In this document: one piece after another, positions 23,695 to 35,590 of the stretch
How the letters are laid out: every line of letters begins with the position of its first letter
Numbering within the stretch: position 1 is the first letter of the stretch
From: Lenzites betulinus
Taxonomy: Eukaryota; Basidiomycota; Agaricomycetes; Polyporales; Polyporaceae
Length of the DNA stretch: 64,000 nucleotides
Reading direction: 5' to 3'
NCBI GenBank assembly: GCA_022264855.1
Contig: JABYQU010000049.1
Span: forward strand, 124,001 to 188,000
Translations under genes and position numbers: made by a program
Notes under the pieces: generated by a model
What the model was told of the DNA's origin: nothing
Databases searched by the model: none
The model's input: the letters and a program-made list of their open reading frames with translations, nothing else

Positions 23695-25290
23695 TGAGTA
23701 TCCAAGTAAAGTCAAACGAAAAAAAACTCTAACGCGCATAACCTTGTATCGGGTATGTGGGTCATGTTAGCAATGTCGTAGCGTGAAGATGATGACGCGG
23801 TGTGGGGATGCAAAGAGAGAGGAGTGGCAAGAGCGGCTAGCCAAGCCGCTCTTGTCTATGATTCCCCTGTGCACACACACACCGCGTCTGCGCGCGCTAT
23901 ACAACAGCTCGACAAAAGGGGACTACGGAGGAGACGAGGATAGTCGTGCAACGGCTGCTAACTCTTTGAAGTTTGCATCCGCCAGGTAAGAATGGTCCGC
24001 AAGGGCATGTGGGAGAGGTCAGGGACGTGCAGATGGGTGGAAAGAGGAGACGACGTACTTTACGGGCTTGTGCGAGGGAGGGGGCCCGTCGACCCCCTCC
24101 CCCGCTCCGACGGAAGCAGACCACCGGGAGTCAGCAGCATGGGCGAGAGGGCGCTATCCCCCACACCGACTAACCCCCAGCCGCCGCCACCGGTAAACAC
24201 CACACCACACCACACCTCAACGCGCACAACACCCCCCAACGTCGGGCTTTGGGATGGGAAGTAAGCGGTATGCCACAGTAAAAAAGAAAAACAAAGACAT
24301 ACCTTGCCATCGGGATTAGAGTCGAAGCCGACGAGGCTGACATCGAGGTGGATCAAGCCCCTCTGCCAGCCTCGCCGACACCTCGGGTCTGGGTCCGGGG
24401 GCCATGGGTCGCGGTGTCCTAAGAAGCCTATCTGTGTGTGCAAAGGAGCAGCAACGAACGGGATACGGTGGATCTCAGACACGAAACACGGCGTCGAGCG
24501 TTGAACGGAACACCCGAGCTCAGGGGATCATGAGTTCCCGTCGCCCGAATGCCCGCTCGCGGCCCTCGGCCTTACCTCTCCCCCAGTCCGGCCGGGGGAG
24601 ACACCGATGTCGTCCTATGTCGTCGGTTGTCGTCCAATCGAGGGCTTCAGCTGCGCGCGCGAACATTGCAGAGGAGGAATCTAGCTGCTGAAACTCGAAG
24701 GGGGCAAAAGGGAATCAGCGCCTCAAAGGTGCTGAAGCGTACCGCGCACGATCCCCTCCCGACACTTGGCATCGAGGAGGGAGATCAGCTGCACGCCGAG
24801 AGCCTCGTAGCTCGGGCTCTGGCGCTGCAGGTACTGGTACGCGATCTCCTGGCTGCTGAACTGGGGCGCAACCGGGGCGACCGGGACCGGGGCGACGAAC
24901 TCGGGCCACACGTATTCACGCGGGCGGGAGATCGCCTTTTTGTCGAGGCGGGGCTTGCTCGACCAGAACGACCGGCGTCCAGAGGAGGTGGGGGCAGTGA
25001 AAGGCATTGGGGCTGGGCTAGGCTGGGGGGTGGGAGTACGTGAAAGTGGGGGTACGGAGGGAAGGAGGTGAGGAGGGAAGATGGGGGAGGGGGGTGTTTT
25101 GTAGGTGCTGTGAGCGGAAGTGTCAGCCTCTGAAGTCAGCCAGTCGCGTTGCTACTCGGTAGAACATCCGTGTCAGCCTCCTCTCATGCGATCGTGAGGT
25201 TCTAGGCATATCTTGCATACCCCAGGGATTGGCTGTATGGATGAGCACTCGATCAACGACATGCCTAGTTGGGGAGGCCTTAATATTGAC
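23695..25290 (-). repeat. Small-ORF repeat family, copy B
   Basis: The longest minus-strand copy. It matches copies C and D across the distal block (about 23800-24250), the central block with the AATCCCGATGGCAAGG site (reverse complement near 24310), the block before the ORF, the ORF and the promoter with ATTGG (CCAAT reverse) at 25228-25232. Beyond 23800 it shares AACCT...TCGGG.TATGT and GTTAG.AA.GTCGTAGCG with copy A near 13310-13350, defining the distal end at about 23695. Confidence 0.75.
24723..25007 (-). CDS. Small conserved protein of the repeat family, copy B (94 aa)
   Basis: ATG-to-stop frame of 94 codons. The start MPFTAPTSSGRRSFWSSKPR and following KKAISRPREYVWPEFVAP are nearly identical to copies C and D, and the end (LISLLDAKCREGIVRGTLQH) is conserved. 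The middle (PVPVAPVAPQFSSQEIAYQY) differs completely in sequence and length from C/D without breaking the frame. No known domain; the N-terminal third is strongly basic. The CCAAT box lies about 221 bases upstream of the ATG. Function unknown. Confidence 0.6.
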   Translation of the reverse strand: MPFTAPTSSGRRSFWSSKPRLDKKAISRPREYVWPEFVAPVPVAPVAPQFSSQEIAYQYLQRQSPSYEALGVQLISLLDAKCREGIVRGTLQHL

Positions 25291-25449
25291 TTCGCCCGCG
25301 ATCGAAAGATGTCCTATGTACTAGCTTGAGGTAGCACGCCAAACGGTTATACCTGATCGTTCTGGGGGAGGATCAGGAAAGAACAGCATATAATGTTGCG
25401 AGAGCGCATACCAGGTTACAGACATTGTTCAATCCGTTCAACTGATCGT

Positions 25450-25700
25450 GATGCGGATTTCAGCTGCAGGTCTGGTAAGCAGCGCTAGTATTCGGTAGTG
25501 TGCCTATGCCAGCCTCCTCACAGGCTATTGTGAGGTTCTGAGCTTGGCTTGAGGTCGCCAGGGATTGGGTGTTATGGAAAGTCGTCACCCAAGGATCTGT
25601 CCAGGCTCACAGTAGCCGGCTCTGCGTATGTAGGACCCGGTTCCGACCGGGTTGGTGTTACGAAGGTCTATGGTCAGCCTCCTCAAGATTACCTCCAACC
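25450..25700 (-). repeat. Extra copy of the repeat family's promoter segment
   Basis: The sequence with TATTCGGTAGTGTGCCTATGCC, AGCCTCCTCACAGGC, TTGTGAGGTTCTGAGC and GGGATTGGGTG repeats the promoter of copy B (25130-25240) about 350 bases further upstream, without an ORF. Probably a partial tandem duplication. Confidence 0.5.
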
Positions 25701-26479
25701 TACCTCCATCAACCTGTGGTGCGTTTTGAGTATCGTCACTTGACGCCACGGCATACTGTTGGCCGCGAAGCACCACACTGGGATCAGGCAGCAATGCATC
25801 TGATTACTGCCCTGGATCACTTAAACCTTGAGAGCTTGAGAGCACACGCCGAGAAAGTTAGCATTTCTGCACCGCGATCAAAGTTGTGGGTATAGATGTG
25901 CGTACGTCATGTCGCGATGTCGTCCTGTTACGCTCAGCATTGAATGCGTACACACATTGTACGTACAAGAACACGAGACCTGATTGCGCTGCAGCGCTGC
26001 CGTACAGTAGCAGTGATAACGGGCTCGCGAGGCTTCGGCGGGACTTGCATGTACGATAAATCGAGATACCCAGAATTCCGTAGAAAGGCGATAGCAAGTA
26101 GGCAAATTGGCATTCATGGAACGACCCCATGTACGCCCTGAAGGCCTGAAGCGTTGAAGCTTTGCAGAGTCGGTTCGATAAATATTGATGAACGGGTGCG
26201 GGAGGAAGCTCTTATAAAAAACATGTTTAAAATGTACTATTTAGGGCAGGTCCAAAACTTCACAGTCGCGAAGTTAGATCGAGTAGAACGATAATTGCAC
26301 TGTTCATTCTGCTTGCGTCCGCGTTCCCTGAGAAATACAACAAGCACCAAAACATAGAGTTACCACAGAACAAAGCCGTACATATATACCGAGTAGCTGA
26401 TCTCGAGCTAAACACGTCTTGAAGAATCCAGTACATACCGATTCAAGGCGTTCATATCCAGTCTATCCCACCCATTGCA
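25701..26479. other. Intergenic region, nothing recognised
   Basis: AT-richer than its surroundings. No gene or repeat was recognised; it includes the 3' flank of Zn2Cys6 paralogue 3. Confidence 0.35.
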
Positions 26480-29400
26480 TCAGAGAAGGCCGCCTTTCGC
26501 TATATTGCTGAGCGGGATAATGCGTGCAGGCGCCTCTATGCCCATCGTGACACACCCGCCGACGACGCGAGTATACAACCTTTCATACTCCCGCAGCTGG
26601 CCTATGCCCCCACATCGATAGAATCATCAGCGCCGGATGCCCACATGCATGTAGTATCCCAGAACTCACATGGCGCCGGCCATAGCCGCAAGTAATACTC
26701 TGCGCACGGCCCGAAAGCGCGGGCGACGTCGAGTGCGACGCCGAACGTGTGGTCGCCCTCCCAAAGCGTGAGTCCCCTATTGCACAAAGTCAGCCTCGAT
26801 GCGGTTGTGCGATGACATAGCGACAACGAGGATGGAAAGTGAGGAAGCGAAATGCAGACGTACTGGACCATTTGACAGAGGAACCACGCAACGAGAAAAT
26901 TCCGCCGTACGTGATTTGCGACATTCGCCTTCGGGTAACGCAGACATTGGGTGAAGTAGGTCCCAACATGCAACTGGTGCATCACTGCAAAACAGAAATT
27001 TTAGCATCATTCCTAGCGCAGAGGGTCTCAGCGCGTACTCCATTCCTCCGCCTTCCCACGATAGTTCAGCCAGTCGGTGGTACTGCGAGTAAAAGTATGA
27101 CAGTAAGCACAACAGATCATATATGCTGAGGTGCCTGACGCACACAACAGCACTTGAGATGATAAGTACTCACACTGTCGACATGGGGACGTAGTGCTGC
27201 AAGACACCCGAAATACACATCCGCGTGCTGCGAACCCCATCAGCACAATGGACGTATCCACGTATGCGAACAATAGAGCACTCCGACGCACTTGAACAAC
27301 ACCTCGTGAATCTTGATGAAGAACCCCGTCTCCGTCATGCACGTATGCCGCTCGAGCGCCGCATCGATCGCGTTCATCTCCGCGCACGCACGCATCGCGA
27401 ATAGCGTCCGCTCCGTCGCTCCCAGGCCCTCGTCCGGCTGCGCGCTTGCCTTACGCTGCATGTTCAGGCAGCTGTCCCAGAGGAATAGCGCGCGCATGTA
27501 GAGCGCCCACACCGAGTCCTTGGAGGACGCCGTGCTGTTCACGCCATGATCCGCCAAGTTCTCCCCGGGGAACAGTAGCGCGTACTGCGCCAGATCATGC
27601 GTCAGCATGGACATGTCTACCACTCCGTGCAAAGCACTTACATTCGAAGGCTCCTGTATCCACAGCGGGTCCAGCGCCCACCCCTCGCCGGCCATCGCCA
27701 TAACCTTCGTCGTCCCGTACGCAGTCGCGAGGATCAAGCTCGCCCAAACAAGCCTGCGGTACTCCTCCTTGAGCACCTCCCCCGGCTCCGCCTCAGGCCA
27801 CATCGGCATCTGCGCAAACTGCGGCGCGAGCCGCTTCGCCATCGGACAGTGGCTCCCGAGCGAGTACGCCTGGCAGCCGCACCCCGCGTTCCCGCTGATC
27901 GTCGCCGCGAATGAGTCTTGTAGAGGCACGGAGCTTGAGCTCGAGATTTGCGCAGTTTCGTCTTCGTCCGCGAACGGCAGCGTGGCGAACGCGAGTCGTT
28001 TCATTGCAGAAGACGGTGCCGGAGGGCGAGTGCTAGCGAGGCAGGGCCCCTCGCTACGTACGCAAGGCACCGTATTCGGCAGGAAAATCGTCGTGCGCGG
28101 GTTATCGATGTCGAGCGTTGTCAACCCCAGGTAGCGGATGAGTGAGTTGAGCAGGCCCAGCGCCTCCTGCGTACGGTGAGGACGCTTCGCCTTCGGGTGT
28201 GCATGGAGTTCAAACGCTGTCAAAATCTACGTCATTCCTGTAAGCAGACGAGCACCGACTGATCAAAGCGGGCACCCACATAAGCTGCCTGTGTAAGTCC
28301 GACGTCTATCCAGCCCGAGTTGAGGCTGGAGTAAAAGGCCGCATATGCCTGTTCGACCAGCTTCAGCGCCATGTTCATCCCCTTCTCCCCGCGCTCGAAC
28401 TCGGAGCTTTGTAGAAGCGTAGCCAGCGCCAGCGCAGAGAGCACAAGACTGGGCTGAAGGGCTTGCCGACCGGCCGGATTGAACAGCGTAGACAGAAACT
28501 TCGGGACGTCGAGGAAGCTGAACCACAGCAGCGAGACGCGGAAGAGCAGGCGGAGGTCGATCCGGACGTATTCCGATGCATTGGAACGGAGGTCAGCGGT
28601 CATGCTACGCAAAGCATCCATCCTGTCTTCTGCATAGAGCGCGAGGAGCGCCTCCCACCACGTCTCGCGGACAAACTGCGAGTGCGGTCCCTGCGCGATG
28701 GCGAGGAACCGCACCCTTCGCTGTTGTGTGTTCTCCTCCAGGTCAGGGAGGGCAGGGTCCGGTGCATAGGTGGACGCAGGCAGGAAGTCCATCGGCTCCA
28801 GCAGCAGGTCGATGACGTCGAAGGTGCTGGTCCGAGTCACTTCCAGCTCTGAGCGGGACCCAGAGCTAGAAGATGCGTCGCATGACGACGACTCCGCATC
28901 GGGGCAAGAGGGCGGGCTGGCATCATGAGCGGTGTCGGTCTTCTTTGCGACCTTCTTGCGCTTGGCCTCCTCTTCGATCCGAGACCGCGTCGTTCGAGTT
29001 CTCTTTTGCACCAGGGGCGCGAGCTTGCGAGAGCCGGCCATGCGGTCCTTCCCGCGACGACGAGGGGCTTCATCGTAAGTACACGGACCGGTCGGACGTT
29101 TACGACGGAGACAGTTGTGGCATTCCGGTTTGGCACCATCGCAGCGCACTTTTCGGTTACGGCTGCATAAAGTATGTGAGCTAACGTATACTAATTGTTG
29201 TGGTAATTAGCCCTAGGAGGCTGCACGGCTCTCCGACAGGTACTGTTCTCTCGCCCCCGCTAGTGGGGTGACGGGGAGATTAAAGTCAAACACGTACCAT
29301 TGTTCGCACGCAAGATAGACGCGTTCGCGGGGTTTACCGTGCATGGTGAGAGGCTGTTCAGGAGCTACTTTCGGGTATGCCTTTTCTGAAGATTGGCAAG

Positions 29401-29533
29401 CCTCGTCGGAGACACTTCCATTATTGGGTGAAGCAGACCGCGAAGAGGGGCCTGTGGACATAGAACGTCGTGCCGAGAGGAAACGGGAGGAAGCCGAGAC
29501 GGACTCCTGAGGACTTGATCCCTCGGAAGACAT
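26480..29533 (-). CDS. Zn2Cys6 transcription factor, paralogue 3
   Basis: Third member of the local zinc-cluster family and the most diverged. The ATG is at 29531-29533; exon 1 ends PLTMHGKPRERVYLACEQ and after a short intron the cluster continues CRNRKVRCDGAKPEC, HNC, then TGPC (one residue shorter than in the paralogues). The linker is RRRGKDRMAGSRKLAP. The middle region keeps FVRETWWEALLALY, LRLLFRVSLLWFSF and GWIDVGLTQAAY; next ILTAFELHAHP, LTTLDIDNPRTTIFLP, SSKDSVWALYMRALFLWDS and ETGFFIKIHEVLFK. The penultimate exon has LTLWEGDHTFGVALDVARAF; the last joins at an acceptor near 26573 and ends IPLSNIAKGGLL with stop at 26480-26482. About 900 residues. Targets unknown. Confidence 0.86.
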
Positions 29534-30759
29534 GGCAGCTGGAATCTACAGTGGTCAAGACGCGTCAGTTCTAGAGTGGGGTTCAACACAAGGATGCGGT
29601 TATGAACGAGAGAGACAGGGAGCTAAGAACCGTGTGCGGGACCCACAGAGCACTCGAGCACTGGTGGTACGTATATATGCAGTGCACAAGTTGACACGCG
29701 GGGTAGAGAACGATTAATGGAGGTACGGAATGATGATCGCCACAAGTCACTAACAAGAAGTAGTCCTATCCGAAGCACAGCCCACGATCAATAACGTTCT
29801 AACCGAGTACCCGAAGCGGCAATTGTCTCACCCTGTTCCCCCGCTCGCCCCGGACTCGTACACTTGTACACGCACGCACCCGCACTAGCCGTACTTCTCC
29901 GTCTCCCTCGAGCACTTAAAAGCCACCAGCTTATCCGTCCTCGCGCGCGACCTTTTCTTAGTCTTCCGCCACTCGTTGTTGACAAATGTGTACTCTCATG
30001 GTCGTATTGATGAGATTCTGGCACCGCGGCCATACGAAGAGCGTCGTTCCTCGTCTATCCACGTTCACCCCTGCCTGGTATCGAAATAGCCATGATCAAC
30101 GCCCCCAACATGCTCCCACGATATGGCAGAGGCTAACAAACTTCTTATCATCCCGAGGCCTCATGACTATCAGAATCACTGCCCGACTATCCTCGTGGAT
30201 CTCGCGGTCACTGAAGGGCTCTCGACACTGACATCTATCCTCCGCAGAAAGCGGCGTAGAACACAGCCAACGGACATACAACTGACATGCGCACGAACGT
30301 AATCCCGTTCATCCTACTGACCGTGACGCGGCCACTGATACCCATCGACAGGAGGCCATGCCGAAGCTCATCATCATGGGAAACCTACAGGTGGCGGCAT
30401 GATAGGAGCTAAGCATTCCTACCAGATAGCGCTGCGCACGCAGCACATCTAAAACAAGTGTTTTTGAGGAGTTCAGCGCTCGGAACCCTTTCGCCATGAC
30501 GTAAGCCCTTTTGGCGACCAATGAACATGAATGCAACACTTATAACACCGTATTCATAGTGCGGGGCAGCATAATCTCAAGGATCAGGGATCCATGTTTA
30601 TCCAATAGTTTGCGAAGCGATCTTGGGGATCGACCACACATTCAGGAGTAGCAACAAGCACACTCACTCAGCTGGGGGCCACCCATGTACCTGCACTACA
30701 TTGAGGCCCGCGATTACGAAAACATGTGCAAGTTACACGCGCAAACACATCCGCTGGCC
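29534..30759. other. Intergenic region upstream of paralogue 3
   Basis: Promoter side of paralogue 3 and the flank of repeat copy C. Short frames on both strands show no recognisable motif. Confidence 0.4.
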
Positions 30760-32250
30760 CAGGCATGTCCACGATCGAGTCTTCGTACATACAGCCAATC
30801 ACGGAGGTCTGCAATCCATGTCTAGATCCTCGCGATGGCCTGCGAGGAGGCTGACACGGATGTTCAACCGAATAACAACGCGACTGGCTGACTTCAGAGG
30901 CTGGCACTCCCGCGCCCGGCACCTACAAGACACCTCCTCCCCGCCGCTTTCCCCCCTCACCTCCTTCTCTCCTTACCCCCACTTCCACCGCAGTTCCACC
31001 CCAGCCCACAATGCCCTTCACCGCCCCCGCCCCCTCCGGACGCCGGTCGTTCTGGTCGAGCGGCAAGCCCCGCCTCGACAAGAAGGCGATCTCGCGCCCG
31101 CGCGAGTACGTGTGGCCCGAGTTCGTCGCCCCGCCGCCGCGCAGCGCGCGCGACGCCGAGGTCGACCGCCGCCTCGCCGAGGGCGCGGCGTTCGGCGCGC
31201 TCGGCGTGCCGCTCATCTCGCTCCGCGACGCCAAGAGTCGGGACGGGATCGTGCGCGGTGCGCTGCAGCTCCTTTGAGGCGCTGATTGGCTTTTTGCCCC
31301 CCGTGTTTCGGTTTTAGCAGCTAGATTTCGTCGACATGGCCATTCAATGTTCTCGCGCGCAGCTGAAGCCCTCGACTGGACGACACCCAACGGCGACGAT
31401 GGACGACATCAGTGTCTCCCCCGGCAGGACTGGGGGAGAGGTAAGGCCGAGGGCCGCGAGCGGGCATTCGGGCAACGGGAACTCATGATCCCCTGAGTTC
31501 GGGTGTTCCGTTCAACGCTCGACGCCGTGTTTCGTGTCTGAGATCCGCCGTATCCCGTTCGTTGCTGCTCCTTTGCACACACAGACAGGCCTCCTAGGAC
31601 TCCGCGACCCATGGCCCCTGGACCCGGACCCGAGGTGTCGGCGAGGCTGGCAGAGGGGCTTGATCCACCTCGGTGTCAGCCTCGTCGGCTTCGACTTCAA
31701 TCCCGATGGCAAGGTATGTCTTCGTCGTCGTCTCTTACTATGGCATGCCGCTTACTTCCCATCCCAAAGCCCGATGGTGTGGAGTGTTGTGCGAGTTGTG
31801 GTGTGGTGTGGTGTGGTTGTTCTCCGGTGGCGGCGGCCGGGGGTCAGTCGGTGTGGGGGATAGCGCCCTCTCGCCCATGCCACTGTCTCCCGGTCGTCTG
31901 CTTCCGTCGGAGCGGGGGAGGGAGTCGACGGGCCCCCTCCCTCGCACAAGCCCGTAAAGTATGTCATCTCCCCTTTCACTCTATTGTACAGCGCTGACCT
32001 CTTCCACATGCCCCTGCAGATCATTCTTACCTCGTGGATGCAAACTTCAAGGACAACGACACGCCCGGCGGTACGTATTGCAGCCGTCCCACCCCTACCC
32101 TCGTCTCCTTCATAGTCCCCTCCCGCCGCGCTGTAGTATAAAACGCGCACACGCGGTGTGTGGATGCACACGGGGGAAAGATAGACAAGGGCGGCCTGGC
32201 CAGCCGCTCCTGCCACTCTTCTCTCTGTGCACCCACACACCACGGGCGTC
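30760..32250 (+). repeat. Small-ORF repeat family, copy C (opposite orientation)
   Basis: The only plus-strand copy. It begins with the promoter block (CCAAT box at 30795-30799, then GAGGAGGCTGACACGG), carries the ORF at 31011-31277, the AATCCCGATGGCAAGG site near 31708, the GC-rich distal block (31840-31960) and a far block with CATTCTTACCT.G.GGATGCAAACTTCAA and TAGACAAG.GCGGC that is shared with copy B. Its inverted orientation argues against simple tandem duplication. Confidence 0.75.
31011..31277 (+). CDS. Small conserved protein of the repeat family, copy C (88 aa)
   Basis: ATG-to-stop frame of 88 codons, differing from copy D at only about 7 positions. Starts MPFTAPAPSGRRSFWSSGKP, continues LDKKAISRPREYVWPEFVAP, has a helical-looking charged middle (SARDAEVDRRLAEGAAFGAL) and ends LISLRDAKSRDGIVRGALQL. 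No signal peptide, membrane segment or known domain. The CCAAT box lies about 212 bases before the ATG and the leader just upstream is pyrimidine-rich. Function unknown. Confidence 0.62.
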   Translation: MPFTAPAPSGRRSFWSSGKPRLDKKAISRPREYVWPEFVAPPPRSARDAEVDRRLAEGAAFGALGVPLISLRDAKSRDGIVRGALQLL

Positions 32251-34559
32251 GCGTACAAGAATAACCATCCATATACACATCTTCCCCTCGTCATGACATG
32301 TCATCGCTTCGCCAGCCGCGCACCAAAGACGACCTCGCCAATGCACCGGCTCCGGCCAGCGCTCCCGCCGTCAGCCTCCGCGTTCGCGCCGCACAGGTAC
32401 GACCGCGACCGCGCTGCGGACCATGATGCTCCGTCTGTCAGTGTGCGGTATGGGTATCCAATGCCCCGGGGATGTAAGTGCCTTCGAGCGCGAGCGCGAG
32501 CGCGGCCGGATCGTCGCGCGCCTCCTCCATGCCCGTCAAGGTTCCTTTCTTCTATCTAGTGATGATGCATGATGATGAGAAGGGCCGAGGCACTGCATGA
32601 CCACTGGCACTTCCGCGAGCTGCTAGCCTGTCATGTCAATTCAGCAACAGTAGATTTCCGCATGGTGGTACAAAGTCAAGATGCACATATGCACATGAAT
32701 GTTCGAACATTCGAACACTTCCCGCTCGCGATCGCGATCGCGATCCCGTCATCCCGAGCCGTCCAACACTCCCCGCCCGCCCACACCAGCGCCTCCCTTA
32801 TTTGTCCCTGTTAGTTTCTAAAGCCATCGCCCTCCAGACTTCCAGCGCCCTCTCCCCAAATGGCAATATTTCGCGCCTCCGACGTGCCTCCGTGCCTCCG
32901 CCCAGATAGGCTTAATAGTCTCAGGCAGCAGCCGCGCGCTGTCAACCGCAAGCTTGAACTTTGAAGGATGTACGGTACTCCCATGCGGCGAAGCTAGTAG
33001 ATGCTAGCGTGGCCGGGGAGGGGCGGGCTAGAGCGTGCATCGCTTCCATTGCGCGCGTAGGCGAGTGGAGCGTCGTGCGGAGCGGGCGTCCTTGTTTCTG
33101 ATGGGAGTGGGGGGCGGGCCTTGTGCCTTGTTGGGGAGCGGGGAGCGGGTTCAGTTGTGTTAGCAGGTTATACAATGACAAGGGATTTGAACTCGGACAC
33201 CATCCCGACGATACGATCAGCAAAGTACGAGCTCACTGAACATTCGCGCCGCACCTAAATAGACGCAGATCTTCTCTTGTCACTTAATCACCACCACCCC
33301 TCCAAGATGCTCAGCCCCTCGAAGACTGAACCCAGCCGGACAACGCCGGACGTCAGTCGCCCGCCCGAGGCGCGCGGGATCAATAGCGTCGTAGACCCCC
33401 TTCCCGAATCCAAGTTCAACTTCCCAAGTCCAACTTCCCCCGCAGGGCCGCATCGCACCCGCGCGCCCTCTGATCCCTACATAGACCCCTCGGACGACCG
33501 GGAGGCCTTGTCCTCCTTTGCTCCCTCGCTTTGGACTTCGCGACTTTGACGTGCAGTCCTGAGTTCGAGGGAGCATTCCCGGGCCCAGACCGCGCCCCAG
33601 GGCTGTGCAGCGCGTGCCTCCCCTCCCCCCGCATTCCCAGCTAATTCCCAGGCATTCGAGTCTCCCCGGGACGACGAGGCCGAGCACGCCATGCGCGACC
33701 GCGCTATGCTGTGCCGCGCGGGGTCCCTTCCATTGCCAGATGCGCGTGCGCGTGCGTGAGAGGGCGTGCGGAACGGCAGAAGCGCGAACTTCCCGTTGCG
33801 CGGTGGGATCAGCCTGCCCTGCAGTGCCTGCACGACGATGGTCTCGAAGGCTCCGAGTCGAAGCAGATGCAGATGCGCGCTGTACTGCGTCCGGACTCCG
33901 GACCCCGCGAACACAAACACGAACTTAGTCGAACATGATATGAGGGCGCGTCCATCTGGATTCTGCGCGTCACGATTCCAGTGCCCGCACCAGATCGCGC
34001 AGGGCTCCTGGTACCCGGGATTCAGCTGCACAGACACTGGACACTGCCGGACAGACAGACACCCGCGGTCCATGGACGTCGCGTCGAAGCGTCGAAGACT
34101 GGAGAGGGCGTCATGGGACCGCAGCACTTGATGCTCGCTGATCGGGGCTCGGGACGATCAAGCTCTATCAGCTTCAGAGTGCAGCTGCTGGAGCAATGCA
34201 TCCGCTGCGCAACGCGAGCGCGGTCAGTTGCACCAGGGCCAGGCCCCGGGGAAGGCGAAGGGGCTGCGCGGAGGTAACGGCGCCCGTGCCTGCATCGGTA
34301 GGGCTGATGAGATGCGGTCGTGTCCACTCGAGACACGGACGGCTGTCTACGCTGGCAGCGGGTTCCGCCGCCGCACCGGACGAAAGCACGTTTAACAAGG
34401 CGCGCGGGCCCGCGAGCGACCACTGGCGGTGTGTGGCATGACGGGGGTGACAGATGGATGGGTAGGTTCCCGGCGGCAGGAGAAGGGGTAGTGCGGGGAA
34501 CAAGGGTGGCGGGTGGACGTCGGATGATGCACTGCGGACGGTGACAGGCGAGGAGGACA
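32251..34559. other. Gene-poor region
   Basis: No convincing gene in 2.3 kb. A frame starting ATGTCATCGCTTCGCCAGCC at 32299 runs about 33 codons to a GTACGA donor-like site and could be an isolated exon. The stretch 33280-34560 is GC-rich with several overlapping frames on both strands but no family motifs. Confidence 0.4.
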
Positions 34560-34764
34560 TGCATGCTGGGTGAAGCGCCGGATTTTCAGTTTACAGCATC
34601 GGCATCGGATGCCGGGATTCGACCCAGATGTGCTTCACATTGTACTTACATTCCTGTTTTTTCGCAATCTCGTTGGAATCCACAGATCATATACAAATAC
34701 CATCGACATGCTTGTGCTCCAAGGTATACACGTCATTGTAAGTTCAAAGTCAGAGCAAACCTAA
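34560..34764 (+). pseudogene. Fragment sharing sequence with the LINE target site
   Basis: Contains a block (34566-34640) that matches, in reverse complement, the DNA flanking the LINE on both sides (35560-35590 and 48035-48096). On the plus strand it starts MKRRIFSLQHRHRMPGFDPD and reads on with VLHIVLTFLFFRNLV before a GTATAC site; the LINE-interrupted copy encodes a similar MPGFDSDAL. It looks like the 5' end of a duplicated gene whose remainder is not recognisable. Family unknown. Confidence 0.45.
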
Positions 34765-35575
34765 AACTATAGTTCATGTCCTCTGCGGTTGCTCGTTCAT
34801 GCTCTTGCCCTCTCCCTCCATCTCACCGCGCTATCCTAGTGTGCCCTCACTGCGGGATTCTGGTAAGTCGGCGTAAGTCATACTGATTTTGACATATATC
34901 ATAGCTTCGAGGATACTCGCATACAGTAAGTCTTTCGCCTCATTGCCGAGTACTAATTAACAGGTGAGCGATTTTCGAACGTTCACCTCTTATCTGCAGT
35001 GTTTATGTAGCTAACACTAGCTGACATGTCGGCGGCCTCTGTCCGTATTTTCACTGAACTGGGAGCTCGCTGCTTGGGACTATCTATCTGGGGCTATCTA
35101 TCTGTGGAATCCGGTATGTGGACCTCCTACAAGGTAAGCCGTTTCCCATCCAGCCATGTAAGTTCTTATTTGGTACCAGAATCGGCCCCCGCAAGTGCTG
35201 CATGAACGTAAACTGGACAGAGCATAACGTAGGTGGACTCCGGTTTACTGGTGAGCTTTCACATTTGGCTGTGGGTATGTAGTACTACCGTTGTACTTAG
35301 CATGTTTTCCAATACATATGTTTCTTGACCTGTCGCTTACGAGCACTCGGTCGCAGGCTGGGGCGATTGGTATCGGGAAATTTGTGTGCAATGCTGCCAA
35401 TGCAGCCAATATGCAGGCGGCGTGCTGCTGGCAGAAACCAGCGCTGAGATGCTAGGGTCCCATAATGTCCGTATTATGTGGCAGAAATGTCGTAGGAACC
35501 TCCTCGGAACGTGATAATCCGAGTGCCATGCTATAATATGTGGAATCTACCCGAAATGACAAGAGCATCTGAGTC

Positions 35576-35590
35576 GAATCCCGGCATTCG
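35576..35590. repeat. Left target-site duplication of the LINE
   Basis: GAATCCCGGCATTCG, identical to 48035-48049 directly after the poly-A tail. Confidence 0.9.

Noticed and set aside
31534..31720. Second possible gene in the repeats: frame MSEIRRIPFVAAPLHTQTGL ... GFDFNPDGK in copy C, with similar frames in B and D
   Set aside because: Copy A has a stop in the GFD-NPDG motif, copy D has an in-frame disruption, and the splice acceptor expected after GGCAAG is not conserved in copy B. Not supported as a CDS.
31752..32294. 180-codon minus-strand frame across repeat copy C
   Set aside because: Antisense to the repeat's shared blocks, low-complexity, and not open at equal length in the other copies.
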